DNA from: Lentilactobacillus kisonensis DSM 19906 = JCM 15041
GTDB taxonomy: Bacteria; Bacillota; Bacilli; Lactobacillales; Lactobacillaceae
Direction of reading: 5' to 3'
Assembly (NCBI RefSeq): GCF_001434135.1
Contig: NZ_AZEB01000003.1
Span: 100,630 to 164,629 of the forward strand
Length of the DNA: 64,000 nucleotides
Shown: piece after piece, positions 51,364 to 60,999 of the stretch
How the letters are laid out: every line of letters begins with the position of its first letter
How positions within the stretch are numbered: the stretch's first letter is position 1
Translations under genes and position numbers: made by a program
The notes under the pieces: model-generated
Told to the model about the DNA's origin: nothing
Database searches by the model: none
What the model saw: the letters and a program-made list of their open reading frames with translations, nothing else

Positions 51364-52488
51364 CTATTGCGTAACTTCTTCGTCGGCTTTGAGCAACCCG
51401 ATGAACTTTTCTAAGAAGAATTGCATTTCTTTATGGGTACCAATGGTGATCCGAACGTGTTGTGGGTAACCCCATGGTGTACAGTCACGGATAATGACAC
51501 CCTGTTCCATTAATTGTTGGCAAATATCGCTTGCCGTTGCCCCATTTTCAGGGATCTTAGCAAAAATAAAGTTTGCTTGTGAAGGCGCAACTTCACATCC
51601 CAATTTCTCTAGTTCAGTAGTCACTTCTTGACGATCATTTTGAATTTTGGCCAAGGTTGTCGCAATTTGCTTCTGATCAAATTTGATGGAAGCCATCGCC
51701 GCTGCCAGTACCATTCTGTTCGTACTAAAGGGTTCGGTCACTGTATCATAACCCTGAATGGTTTTGGGATCTGATAAAGCGTATCCCAGTCGAGCTCCCG
51801 CAAGACCATAAAACTTCGAAAAGGTTCTGACAATGACAACCCGTTTCTTACCAATATATTTACGCAGATCTGGTAACTTCGTCTGGTCAGAAAAGTCGGC
51901 ATAGGCTTCGTCAATAACGACCCAGACATGATCGGGTAAGTTATCGATAAATGTCTCAAGCTGAGCTGCGTCCGTCAGCGTGGATGTCGGATTGTTCGGG
52001 TTGCAGATCCAAATTAATTTTGTTTTATCATTAATTTGTTTTTGAAAAGCAGTTAAATCAAATTGAAAATCGTTGCGTAACGGAATTTCAAGCACCTTAG
52101 CGCCCATCATCTTAGAAATCTCTCGGTAAAGTCGGTAAGATTGTTTGGCAATCAATACCTCGTCACCTTCATTCAGAAATTCCTTAGCTAAATTCTCTAA
52201 GATGTTCCCTGCCCCGCTACCAATCGCAACGTTTTCGGCAGCCAGGCCCCATTGGTCAGCAATCAATTGCTTGGTTTCAACAAAATCATCTTCAGGATAA
52301 CGATTAACCGTATCAATGCTTCGAATCATTGCCTGCCGAGCATGGTCAAACGGCCCATATGGATTCTCATTGGATCCTAATTTAACGACTTTAGTAAGAT
52401 GGTACCTTTTCCGGACAACATCCTCCGTTTCCCCAGCAATATATGGTTCACAATCATTGATTTGTTTTCTAAACGTGTTATCAAACAT
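51364..52488 (-). CDS. HisC-like aminotransferase
   Basis: PLP-dependent class I/II aminotransferase, 374 residues, closest in appearance to histidinol-phosphate aminotransferase (SNENPYGPFDHA, IWICNPNNPTSTL, VVIDEAYADF). The PLP lysine is in RTFSKFYGLAGARLGYAL. No other histidine gene is nearby, and HisC-like enzymes often act on aromatic amino acids. In this operon transamination followed by reduction to a D-hydroxy acid such as phenyllactate is plausible but unproven. SD GAGGAAC. Confidence 0.88.
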   Translation of the reverse strand: MFDNTFRKQINDCEPYIAGETEDVVRKRYHLTKVVKLGSNENPYGPFDHARQAMIRSIDTVNRYPEDDFVETKQLIADQWGLAAENVAIGSGAGNILENLAKEFLNEGDEVLIAKQSYRLYREISKMMGAKVLEIPLRNDFQFDLTAFQKQINDKTKLIWICNPNNPTSTLTDAAQLETFIDNLPDHVWVVIDEAYADFSDQTKLPDLRKYIGKKRVVIVRTFSKFYGLAGARLGYALSDPKTIQGYDTVTEPFSTNRMVLAAAMASIKFDQKQIATTLAKIQNDRQEVTTELEKLGCEVAPSQANFIFAKIPENGATASDICQQLMEQGVIIRDCTPWGYPQHVRITIGTHKEMQFFLEKFIGLLKADEEVTQ

Positions 52489-52609
52489 TTAAAGTTCCTC
52501 TTTTCTAATTAAGTTAAAATATAATTAGAAGTATACACTATCAAGATGTGATTTTAAATAGTCTGTGTTAGATGATATGCCGTTAAATCAAGTTCGTTTA
52601 CTTATTTCT

Positions 52610-52666
52610 AATGTTAATAAAAGTCTCAAGCTATTAGTATGATAGTTTGAGACTTTTATTAACATT
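52610..52666. terminator. Terminator after the GPH-like MFS gene
   Basis: A 25-bp stem around 7 bases, including AAAAGTCTCAAGCTAT and ATAGTTTGAGACTTTT, with one G-T pair. Confidence 0.88.
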
Positions 52667-52713
52667 TCAAAATAAATATACCTATTTAAATTGAAAGCAG
52701 ATTTCATGTTGTA

Positions 52714-53952
52714 CTAGTGCACTTTCTTAATCATCAGAATCAAAATTGCACCGACTAAACACATAACCCCAGCTGCTGGAAACATCATTCGATAGCCAAT
52801 TGCACCAATAATCATAGAAGCAACAATCGGACCAAACACCTGCCCGAGTGAGTTAGCCAGATTAACAATTCCTAAATCCTTAGCCACACTATTAGGGTTA
52901 GGCAAAACCGACACGTTCAAAGCCTGATCAACTGAGTTATACATCCCCATGGCAGCACCACTTAAGCCCGCATAGACAAACATGGTCCACGGTGCTGGAT
53001 CAATTGCTGGAATTGCAACCCCAAGGCCCATCGCAATTGTTGAAGCCGCAACCAACAATTTTAAGCTGTGAAATTTATCAGCAAGTGGTCCGCCAATAAT
53101 TGCAAATGAAACCCCCGCAACTAACAGGATCATTGACATAATTGATAGATTATGGGAAGCATTGGCGGATGACAGCTTCATGTAATCCGTAAAGATATAC
53201 AATTGATAACCTGTAATAATAAATTGGGCGGAAACAAATAGCAACTTACCTACAACTGCCAAATAGAAATCCTTGATATCGCCATGTATTGGGAAGGAAA
53301 AAGCTTCAATTAATTCTGAACCATGCAATTTTTTAACCTTTTCTCCCTTATTGTTACCATCACCTACCAGTAATAACCCAGTAATTGTAAAAATCACTTC
53401 AAAAACCATGAAGATGTAAATTCCTTGATTAATACCAGTAATATATTGTGACGCAATCATGGTTCCAACTGGCGTCCCAATATTCATTCCTACTCCGTAA
53501 AACGCTGAAATTGACCCCCGATACTTTTCTGGTGCTTTATCAGCAATAAAGGCAACTAATGGGGCAACCATCATATTTAAGGCAACCTGGAATAAAGACC
53601 AGTTAATAATAATTCCCGAAATTGTCGTCACTTTAGTTAAGAAATAAAAACAAATTAGCGTACTGATCATTCCTGCGAATATCCACGGATTTCGCTTTCC
53701 CCAACGACTAACAGTTCGATCAGACAATGCACCTTCAATAATGTTGGCAATCGTTGCAACTACCATTGCAATTGTTGCCAAAAGTGCGACGATTTCAACT
53801 TTCTGATTAGGCGCAATTTGTTGAATCTTAGCGGGTAACAACGTTGAATTAACGCCTAAATATGGAACCAGCCACCCTAAAAGCCCAAATAAAAGTCCAA
53901 ATCCCAACCGGTAGGGAAATTTCCCCTTTGCCGTTACTTCTTTATCATCCAT
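52714..53952 (-). CDS. MFS/GPH-like oligosaccharide transporter (GH120 module)
   Basis: 412 residues, 12 membrane segments, with EGALSDRTVSRWGKRNPWIF as the charged loop typical of GPH and related sugar carriers. It lies downstream of the GH120 beta-xylosidase in the same direction, so it probably imports xylo-oligosaccharides or related glycosides for that enzyme. A hairpin (54021-54078) between them may reduce read-through. SD GGAGGGC. Confidence 0.87.
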   Translation of the reverse strand: MDDKEVTAKGKFPYRLGFGLLFGLLGWLVPYLGVNSTLLPAKIQQIAPNQKVEIVALLATIAMVVATIANIIEGALSDRTVSRWGKRNPWIFAGMISTLICFYFLTKVTTISGIIINWSLFQVALNMMVAPLVAFIADKAPEKYRGSISAFYGVGMNIGTPVGTMIASQYITGINQGIYIFMVFEVIFTITGLLLVGDGNNKGEKVKKLHGSELIEAFSFPIHGDIKDFYLAVVGKLLFVSAQFIITGYQLYIFTDYMKLSSANASHNLSIMSMILLVAGVSFAIIGGPLADKFHSLKLLVAASTIAMGLGVAIPAIDPAPWTMFVYAGLSGAAMGMYNSVDQALNVSVLPNPNSVAKDLGIVNLANSLGQVFGPIVASMIIGAIGYRMMFPAAGVMCLVGAILILMIKKVH

Positions 53953-54020
53953 AACACTGCCCTCCTAAAAGCCTTTACAATGCGTTTTTTGTTCGATCAT
54001 TTTTATAAATTGGGGTATAG

Positions 54021-54078
54021 AAAAGGTCCCTACTAGAAACAATCTTCAATATCCAGAATTCCTAGTACGGATCTTTTA
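54021..54078 (-). terminator. Imperfect hairpin between GH120 and transporter genes
   Basis: AAAAGGTCCCTACTAGAA against TTCCTAGTACGGATCTTTT, two mismatches, T-rich end on both strands. Could be an attenuating terminator. Confidence 0.6.
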
Positions 54079-54137
54079 AACAGCCAATACTAAATAAACC
54101 TCCAATTATTAGCTATTACTAATTAGTTATCCTAAAG

Positions 54138-56171
54138 CTATTTCTGCCACAGAATTTTACTTGCCGTTTTACCAGACGCAAACGGCCCAGGAATGGTGGA
54201 AACACCACGATGATTGCCAAAGTAATCCTCATTGAAGATAATATCGTCGCCTTCAGGGGTTTCATAACGTTGCTCTGGTTCAAACGCTTCACCTAGCGTC
54301 TTAGTTGTGATAATTCCTTCAAAGTAATCGCCAATCAAATCATATAGATTTGTCTTAATGCTTACTTCATTGTCATTTTCGACAAGATCAAAAATGACTT
54401 TATCACTCGTATTAACTAAGTTATCCGTCTCCTTCTTCCAAGCTTTAGCACCGTTAAAGTACATATTCCCGGCTGCCCAAACTGGTAAGTGACCAAAGTG
54501 GGCACTCATTAAATCCCACATATCGTTTTCTTTGGTAATCGTGCCATCAAATTTCTTGAATTGAGAATACCATTCGTCATAGGTTGGATAGTCATCAAAT
54601 CCGTTTGTCCCAACTTGTTCAGTGTCTTCCGCCTCACGGTCAACTAGTGTTTCTTCGCCCGGTTTTTCAACTGGCCAATTTTGTACAAAGATATTATTGT
54701 AGAAGCGGTCATCTCCATGCAAAATTGTCATAAAGCCGGCAACTTCTGTCCGGTGATGAATGTGATAAGGCGTGAACCTTGGTTGGTTTTTACCATCAAC
54801 TAAGAAGTCAGTATTAGCGCCAATTGAAGTGATTGATCCTAGCATCAAATTATGAACGCAGGCCACCCCTTCAGTGGCTAATCGCAGGGATGCTTTGGAT
54901 AATAGCAAGTTATTATCAATCAGGGTCGGTCCATGACCAACTTCAACGAAGATATCCTGGCTCTGCATTGCCCCAACAATTCGAACGGCCGTCCCCTTAG
55001 GTGCATAATTATGATCCAACAAGTTCTGGCTAATTCGCGTTCCCTGAGCTTCCCAATCTGTCCAGATGCCCATCGTGCAATCATGAATATGGTTCCGGCG
55101 AATGATGACGTCAATTGCTGCATGCATTTTAATCCCAGCGATTTCTGCCCCTGCCAATTCCTGCATGTTGTTAATATCATGAATGTGATTATCTTCAATT
55201 AAGCTAAAGACGCCACCTTGACGACCAACGATGCCGTCTTGCTCACAATGATGAATATTGCAACGACGGATAATATGATGGCCAATATTCTCCTTTAACC
55301 AGCCATGATATTGTCCGCGACAAACAGCATCTCGTTCCATTTGAGTCGGACTCTTTACATGTTCATATGTAAAGTATTGATCATTTTCAGGATCCCGGTA
55401 CTTCCCTAATGAAATTCCTGCACACCTACTATGGCTAATATCACAATCTTCAATAATCCAATTCTTTGCCCAGTGTGGTCCAATCATGCCATCCTGGTAT
55501 GATGCAGGTGGTGCCCAGGTCGTTGCTGCCTTGTTTACATTAAAACCACTAACAGTGATGTTATTAATACCAGTTTCTTGGGGCATAAAGACTTCCCGGC
55601 GGACATTAATTTCAACATTTTCTTGATTAGGATTTTTACCTTGGAAATTAGCATAGATAATTGTTTCGTTGGTTTTCTTATCCTGTTCCGTATACCATTT
55701 ATAAATGGAATTTTTCCGTTCCCATGATCGTGCATATACCTTTGCTTCAATGCATTCCTCAAGCGAAGTTGTCTCATAGAACTGGCGATCATTCATATAT
55801 ACTGCTCCAGTATGCTTATTAACTGGACCAAAGTACCAGTCACCCATTACAAACGTTGTATAGGGGTTATAATCACCAAACAAACTATTGTTAATCCGGC
55901 AAACCCATACGTTATCTTGATATTGTTTCCAAGAATTGATCTTTTCAGCCCCTGTGATAACTGCTTTTAGTGGTTCCACGCTTCGGTACGTAATCCGGGC
56001 ATCTTCCGTTCCACCGTTTATCGGATTCACATACTCCCGATATACTCCAGGGAAAACTAATACATCGTCTCCTGGGACGGCAACTTTGGCCGCTTCGTTA
56101 ATTAATTTGTACGGAGCTTCCTTTGTCCCATTCCCATCTCTTACTGCACTTGCGTCAACGTATATCTTCAA
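54138..56171 (-). CDS. GH120 beta-xylosidase (right-handed parallel beta-helix)
   Basis: 677 residues. Strong resemblance to GH120 xylosidases (Thermoanaerobacterium XylC, bifidobacterial and L. brevis enzymes): YVDASAVRDGNGTKEAPY, then GVYREYVNP, the segment INNSLFGDYNPYTTFVMGDW and AATTWAPPASYQDGMIGPHW. By comparison the catalytic Asp is in MGIWTDWEAQGTR (about 370) and the Glu in IFVEVGHGPTLIDNN (about 407). Cleaves xylobiose and xylo-oligosaccharides in the cytoplasm; no signal peptide. TTG start with GGGAGG nine bases upstream. Divergent from an AraC regulator with a cre site between. Confidence 0.9.
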   Translation of the reverse strand: MKIYVDASAVRDGNGTKEAPYKLINEAAKVAVPGDDVLVFPGVYREYVNPINGGTEDARITYRSVEPLKAVITGAEKINSWKQYQDNVWVCRINNSLFGDYNPYTTFVMGDWYFGPVNKHTGAVYMNDRQFYETTSLEECIEAKVYARSWERKNSIYKWYTEQDKKTNETIIYANFQGKNPNQENVEINVRREVFMPQETGINNITVSGFNVNKAATTWAPPASYQDGMIGPHWAKNWIIEDCDISHSRCAGISLGKYRDPENDQYFTYEHVKSPTQMERDAVCRGQYHGWLKENIGHHIIRRCNIHHCEQDGIVGRQGGVFSLIEDNHIHDINNMQELAGAEIAGIKMHAAIDVIIRRNHIHDCTMGIWTDWEAQGTRISQNLLDHNYAPKGTAVRIVGAMQSQDIFVEVGHGPTLIDNNLLLSKASLRLATEGVACVHNLMLGSITSIGANTDFLVDGKNQPRFTPYHIHHRTEVAGFMTILHGDDRFYNNIFVQNWPVEKPGEETLVDREAEDTEQVGTNGFDDYPTYDEWYSQFKKFDGTITKENDMWDLMSAHFGHLPVWAAGNMYFNGAKAWKKETDNLVNTSDKVIFDLVENDNEVSIKTNLYDLIGDYFEGIITTKTLGEAFEPEQRYETPEGDDIIFNEDYFGNHRGVSTIPGPFASGKTASKILWQK

Positions 56172-56244
56172 AACACAATACCTCCCTATGTCAAAACGAT
56201 TTGCTAACTATTCCTAATATCCTATAAGTTGGTCGATAAGCATT

Positions 56245-56258
56245 CGTAAACGCTTACA
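56245..56258 (-). promoter_or_regulatory. cre site between GH120 and AraC genes
   Basis: TGTAAGCGTTTACG on the minus strand, nearly the ideal CcpA operator; 74 bases before the GH120 start. Confidence 0.75.
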
Positions 56259-56340
56259 AGAATTAGTATAATCAGGTTAAATGCAAATAACTTTGACAAA
56301 TATCCAACTTTTTGAACATTTTTGAAGGGAGATTTGAAAT

Positions 56341-57528
56341 ATGACGTTAGAACAGCTCTACATAAGCTCTTTGAACATTCCGGCAATTGAATTTAAAATT
56401 AATGACCAGCAATTTGACGTTTTATTTAAAAAGGGGAAGATTCTGACCAACTCCTATGCATCAATGTTAAAGCGGATACCGAAACGGGACAGTTTTACCG
56501 TTCTCTGCCATACACAAACACTATTTACCTTTTGCTTTATCAAAGAGGACCTTGTCTATCTGATTGGGCCCGAAGTCATTAACTATAATCAAGAGGATAA
56601 ACATCTAAACTTAAACTCTAAGATCATTTACCTTTCAAAACGCCTGAACACAGCAATCCTGGAGAAAAATAACTGTTACCAGCAGATCCTATTCTTCTCA
56701 CAATTAATCGGCCTCCCCATTGATAACCAGACGATTGACCTTGCCTTCCAGCGTGCAATCCCATCCAGACAACTTGATGACATTATTACTGCAGTGAATT
56801 TTAACGATGATGGTGTCCATATTAGTTATGTATACGAACGGGCATTAAAGGCCGCAATCATGCTGGGGGATCCTTCATCGATCCATTCAACCTTTCTGGC
56901 ACTCATTAATTCCGGGCGAATTGGAATCTTGTCAGATAAAGGTAGACTTAGAAGCGTTAAAAATTGGGGCATTATCTGTGTCTCGGTAACGATCAGATCA
57001 GCAATTAACGCCGGCATCGATTATGATCAGGCCTATTCGTTAAACGATCAATATGTTAGAACGATTGAATCCTTGAATGCATTTGATGACGTCATGAACA
57101 AGATCGAAGAAATTTTAAAGGACATGGCCCGCCGTGTCCAACAACTTAGAAATGTTCACTTATCTAAGGATATCCGTTATATTTACCAAATAATTCTTGA
57201 CTCACCAGAAGCCAATTTGACCGTGCCCGAACTGAGCAATCAGTTAGGACTATCTTCACATTATTTATCTACTCTTTTTAAAAAAGAGGTCGACGTTTCA
57301 ATTTCCCGCTTCAAAATCTTAGTTAAAATTAATCGCGTGATTCAGTTGATTTCAACCACGAATCTTCCGTTATCTGAGATTGCTGCCAAATTAAATTTCG
57401 CAGATCAAGCACATCTAAGTCGTGACTTTAAAGCATTAGTTGGCGTTTGCCCGATGACGGCGCGGAAGAATCCTCATTTTACTGAGGGGTGGAATTTGTA
57501 TGATTTTTTGGGGATTAATGTGGGGTGA
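56341..57528 (+). CDS. AraC-family regulator (GH120 module)
   Basis: 395 residues. A long N-terminal part (1-270) of the YesN-like type without a recognised sugar-cupin motif, then a C-terminal AraC DNA-binding domain (about 278-385): LTVPELSNQLGLSSHYLSTL and PLSEIAAKLNFADQAHLSRD. Divergent from the GH120 gene, which it probably activates in response to xylosides. SD GAAGGGAG. Confidence 0.92.
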   Translation: MTLEQLYISSLNIPAIEFKINDQQFDVLFKKGKILTNSYASMLKRIPKRDSFTVLCHTQTLFTFCFIKEDLVYLIGPEVINYNQEDKHLNLNSKIIYLSKRLNTAILEKNNCYQQILFFSQLIGLPIDNQTIDLAFQRAIPSRQLDDIITAVNFNDDGVHISYVYERALKAAIMLGDPSSIHSTFLALINSGRIGILSDKGRLRSVKNWGIICVSVTIRSAINAGIDYDQAYSLNDQYVRTIESLNAFDDVMNKIEEILKDMARRVQQLRNVHLSKDIRYIYQIILDSPEANLTVPELSNQLGLSSHYLSTLFKKEVDVSISRFKILVKINRVIQLISTTNLPLSEIAAKLNFADQAHLSRDFKALVGVCPMTARKNPHFTEGWNLYDFLGINVG

Positions 57529-57570
57529 AAATATTTGTTTTATGTATTTTTATTTTTCGGGAATATAAAA

Positions 57571-57610
57571 GCAACAGTAAGATTGCGATTAGGCAAGATT
57601 ACTGTTGTTT
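57571..57610 (+). terminator. Terminator after the AraC regulator
   Basis: CAACAGTAA pairs with TTACTGTTG followed by TTTG; modest stem. Confidence 0.65.
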
Positions 57611-57731
57611 GTCTTGTGATAAATGTTTTTAACCACTCTATCCTTAAGATTCTTTTATAAGTTAATCAAGACGATGAGGTCCTGAACCAATTATTAACGA
57701 CAGTCAACACACTAAGAAGCTTTATGAATTA

Positions 57732-57884
57732 ATGAAAAACAATACCTTGGTTGCCTGGAGTTGGTACACCGCCAACTACGATATAAACAAAAAGATTCTT
57801 TATGCCCTTACTTACGACAACAGGAATTTATACTCGCCTAAGTGGGGACCCGAATCAGTGGAAAAATGGGATGAACTATTTTAG
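57732..57884 (+). pseudogene. Short fragment of an unknown gene
   Basis: A 50-codon frame (MKNNTLVAWSWYTANYDINK at its start) ending at 57884. The same frame is open 18 codons further upstream without a start or SD, and a parallel frame before it (DDEVLNQLLTTVNTLRSFMN) breaks off at 57730, so a frameshifted relic is likely. Family not recognised. Nothing else is seen in 57611-58062. Confidence 0.3.
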
Positions 57885-58062
57885 CTTTATTAAGAAACAG
57901 ACAATGATCTCGTTTGCAGAGAAAGAGAGAAAGTATGGTTTAGTAATATTTACAATTTATTTTAGAACCAATAGCTTATCAGTACCAATGTAATTAAGAC
58001 TCTTATTATTACATTGGTATTCATATAAAAACCATTTCACAAACTAACCCAACAAAAAAATA

Positions 58063-58461
58063 TTACTCGCTCTTCTCATAAACATTTCGAACTTCATTCA
58101 TAGTTATCTTATTCTTTTGAACTATGGATCGAATAACTTCTAACCCTATCTTTTTTGAGAATTTAGGGCTCTCCTTCTCTTTAAAGATATCAGCTTCGCT
58201 TTCATATATGCGCTTTAGTTTTATAATTAGATAAGTATATACGTATAACACGAAAAACATTTCCTGATCCATCGAGCTAAATAACACATATTTTTCTGAA
58301 ATATTACTATTAATAACAATTGCCGAAGAATCCGTAATAGCAAACGTCAAATCGATATTCTTATCAGCAACTCTTAAGGTAACGCTTGTCAACTTGCCAC
58401 CATTACTAATAAAGGCCTTTGTGACAATTAATTCAGTTTGGATGTAACTTTTCTGTTGCAC
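58063..58461 (-). CDS. Hypothetical protein, 132 residues
   Basis: Not recognised. GTG start, no clear SD. The first 60 residues look beta-rich, then a hydrophobic helix (MFFVLYVYTYLIIKLKRIYE) resembling the middle of Tubby/phospholipid-scramblase-like small proteins only loosely. Strongly A+T-rich compared with neighbours, suggesting acquired DNA. The 280 bases upstream hold no gene. Confidence 0.45.
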   Translation of the reverse strand: MQQKSYIQTELIVTKAFISNGGKLTSVTLRVADKNIDLTFAITDSSAIVINSNISEKYVLFSSMDQEMFFVLYVYTYLIIKLKRIYESEADIFKEKESPKFSKKIGLEVIRSIVQKNKITMNEVRNVYEKSE

Positions 58462-58742
58462 TTCAAAGACGGTCTTAGTCTAATTTCAAGATCTCTTAAA
58501 GAAAAAAGGTAAAGTTTCCCCTATTGTGCAATCACAAAAAAATTTAACGACATATGTAAGCACAACTCCAATAATTATAAGCTAAAGAATACATCCCACG
58601 CGCAAAAACCGTATCCAACAAATTTCTAAACGTTAGTCCCTACCACCTTTAGATAGGATCACCTTACTCCACATATGCGGAGAGCACTTGATCAACTCAT
58701 TTTTAGAGTCTTCAACGTTGGAATTCCCACAATAGGGAAATA

Positions 58743-58988
58743 CTATTTTCGATCACCATCAAACCACATTAAGACTGCCAATGCATACATGAAATAACTG
58801 GTTCCCGCTCCGACTAGTAAAGCGGCTATTGTGTCCAAGAATACTAGTAAGACAAACTTGTAAAAGATTACCCCTAGGACAATTACAACGGCTAGTAACG
58901 CCATTTTAACATGTCTGCGGTGTGCCTGTGCTTGTTCATACTCCGCTCGCATTTGACTAGGTTTCTTGTTCGGTCGTTGGATTACCAT
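58743..58988 (-). CDS. Small membrane protein, 81 residues
   Basis: Basic N-terminus (about 1-27), then two hydrophobic stretches (28-55 and 57-75) and a charged end. Not recognised. Starts one base after the stop of the preceding gene, so the two form a coupled pair. Confidence 0.6.
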   Translation of the reverse strand: MVIQRPNKKPSQMRAEYEQAQAHRRHVKMALLAVVIVLGVIFYKFVLLVFLDTIAALLVGAGTSYFMYALAVLMWFDGDRK

Positions 58989-58989
58989 G

Positions 58990-59439
58990 TTAGTTACTTC
59001 CCTTTAAATACTTGTGTAAAACAGTTTCGTAAATGTTCCATTCATAGTTGTGCGTATAGTGTACCAAGTCACCAGCTTTCATAACATCGTGATATAGTAC
59101 GTTTGCATGCTTGTCAAATAGTAGATAATCGTCTTCTTTACTATTAGCATCGTAGGCTCTCATCACCACAAATTGCGGTTTGTTGCTGATTAAAGTAACC
59201 GCCTTGTGTTTTGGTAACTGATTGCCAAGTTTAACACTATAGTAATTGACCGGATAACTACTAGTATCCGTCAAGTTATAGGTGTTCACAACTCGTTCTG
59301 GTCCGGTGTCCAGGTACTCATATAGGAAGTAATACCATTCGTCAGGACTTAAACCCTTGTAACTTGAGTATTCCAGCTGTTGTTCGTATTCTGTTTTCCT
59401 TGGTTTACTTTGCTTAAAATGAACATCTGTTATTTTCAT
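58990..59439 (-). CDS. Hypothetical protein, 149 residues
   Basis: Not recognised. The start at 59439 (MKITDVHFKQSKPRKTE) is chosen for its SD GGAGTGATAGGC; an upstream frame to 59499 lacks one. Soluble, Tyr-rich, acidic-basic mix, with PDEWYYFLYEYLDTGPERVV and YEWNIYETVLHKYLK as helices. Coupled with the small membrane protein, so the two may act together. The gap 59440-59860 holds only a terminator. Confidence 0.6.
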   Translation of the reverse strand: MKITDVHFKQSKPRKTEYEQQLEYSSYKGLSPDEWYYFLYEYLDTGPERVVNTYNLTDTSSYPVNYYSVKLGNQLPKHKAVTLISNKPQFVVMRAYDANSKEDDYLLFDKHANVLYHDVMKAGDLVHYTHNYEWNIYETVLHKYLKGSN

Positions 59440-59780
59440 GCCTATCACTCCTTCACCTAATACAATGTATTTCCTCCACACGTAGGAATACACTAACAAA
59501 TCCTTACTGTAGAGCTATTATTAAATCTTTAAACAGTCAATTTCAATCAACTTGAAAAGTGAGGCTGATCACCTTTTCCTCTAGTTGATAATATACGCCT
59601 TATTTAGCACGAATGGTTTCTTAATAATATTCTATGCATGTGATTCAGACCATTCCTTCTTTGAAGTCCAAAACGATATTCTGTTTTCAAACTTTTTGGG
59701 TAGATTAGGAAATTACTATCACTCTTGAAAAAACTCAAATGTATGTACTAAGTAACTAATCAACATTAAATAAGAATGAG

Positions 59781-59818
59781 ACGACACGCATCCTACCCAA
59801 AATAAGGATGCGTGTCGT
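59781..59818. terminator. Terminator after the ArsR-type regulator
   Basis: ACGACACGCATCCT and AGGATGCGTGTCGT, a perfect 14-bp stem with a 10-base loop. Confidence 0.9.
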
Positions 59819-59860
59819 TCACTCTATATTAGCAATAATTCGCTCAATGATCAGACCAAA

Positions 59861-60751
59861 CTACTTATAATACAACGTTAATCTCATATCCTGATCAATA
59901 TTCCCAAATTTTTTACCGAAGATCGTACACCCGCCGACGTGCTTTGCATTGTCTTTGACTTCAATCCGCAGATCCATCCGTCGCGGAAGTGGTAGTAAGT
60001 CACTAATGGTAAGGTTGCTAACTTTAGAACCTCCAATCCAGGTTCCAGTGTCGGATACCAAGATAGTTACTTGGGTTCCGTACTGATTGAATTCTGCGGG
60101 TGTCCATCTTGGCGTATATTTACCACGCGTGTCAGCAAAGTCGCCCTGACTTGTCCAAGTTGCTAACTCATGACCATTAAGCGTGAAAGTAATATCGGAT
60201 GGCCAATCAGGGTTAGATAAAGGAACCTCAGAGCCAAACTCACCCGAGAGTGTCAGCATTTGCACCTGATCTTTAGCAAACAAGTAATTACCAATTTTAT
60301 AATCAATAAATCCCTTGGAAAACCAGATGATTTGAGCGTTCAACTTGCCCGGATCCATAAAATACTTAGGATCATCAACGTTGCCGATAAAATTATTGAC
60401 ATCAGCTATCCCACAAGTAGGGACAACGTCAAAATCAACGTAGGAACCAACGGGAATGTCAGTGCTTTGTGAAAGTAACGAAGTATTATCAGGTTGTGGC
60501 AGGTCCAACTTAACTTCTGTAATACATATATGAGATACCTTATTCTTACCCTCTCGTTTGAATTGAACAATGCCAGCCTCTTGAAGTTGATTGACATGAC
60601 GTAACGTAATTGGCTGACTTAAACCAATTTGCTTCGCTAATGCTTTCACACTATATGGCTTTTGACAGAGAATCCTAATTATATGAAGTCTAACGGGATT
60701 GGCTAATGCTTTATAGACTGGTAATGATTTTTCACTTAAATCGACGATCAT
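59861..60751 (-). CDS. ArsR-type regulator with large C-terminal ligand-like domain
   Basis: 296 residues. An N-terminal winged helix of ArsR type (about 8-85; ALANPVRLHIIRIL, LAKQIGLSQPITLRHVNQL) without the metal-binding Cys motif. The remaining 200 residues are beta-rich (VDFDVVPTCGIADVNNFIG, GGCTIFGKKFGNIDQDMRLT) and resemble no small-molecule domain I can name; a jelly-roll-like sugar sensor is possible. Divergent from the GH51 operon with 248 bases and a cre site between, so it likely senses arabinosides and controls that operon. Confidence 0.8.
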   Translation of the reverse strand: MIVDLSEKSLPVYKALANPVRLHIIRILCQKPYSVKALAKQIGLSQPITLRHVNQLQEAGIVQFKREGKNKVSHICITEVKLDLPQPDNTSLLSQSTDIPVGSYVDFDVVPTCGIADVNNFIGNVDDPKYFMDPGKLNAQIIWFSKGFIDYKIGNYLFAKDQVQMLTLSGEFGSEVPLSNPDWPSDITFTLNGHELATWTSQGDFADTRGKYTPRWTPAEFNQYGTQVTILVSDTGTWIGGSKVSNLTISDLLPLPRRMDLRIEVKDNAKHVGGCTIFGKKFGNIDQDMRLTLYYK

Positions 60752-60905
60752 TATTTCTCCTTCTCAAATAACATAACGGTTAATTAAATGCCTGCAAGTA
60801 ACTTGCTTGATATTAAGACAAGTATAGGCTATTAATTCAAGTCGTTCAATTAACTTACGAGTTATTTGAAACTGATATTTTCTATTTTAATTATCATTTT
60901 AGCGT

Positions 60906-60919
60906 TGCAAGCGTTAACA
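60906..60919 (+). promoter_or_regulatory. cre site before the GH51 operon
   Basis: TGCAAGCGTTAACA, a good match to the CcpA operator, 80 bases before the start codon. Followed by TACTATAAAG, which may contain the -10. Confidence 0.75.
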
Positions 60920-60999
60920 ACAGCAGGCTACTATAAAGATGTGCACAGTACGAAAGACAGTCACCTAGGTAATTAATATGGAAAAGGAAGAAATTAATT

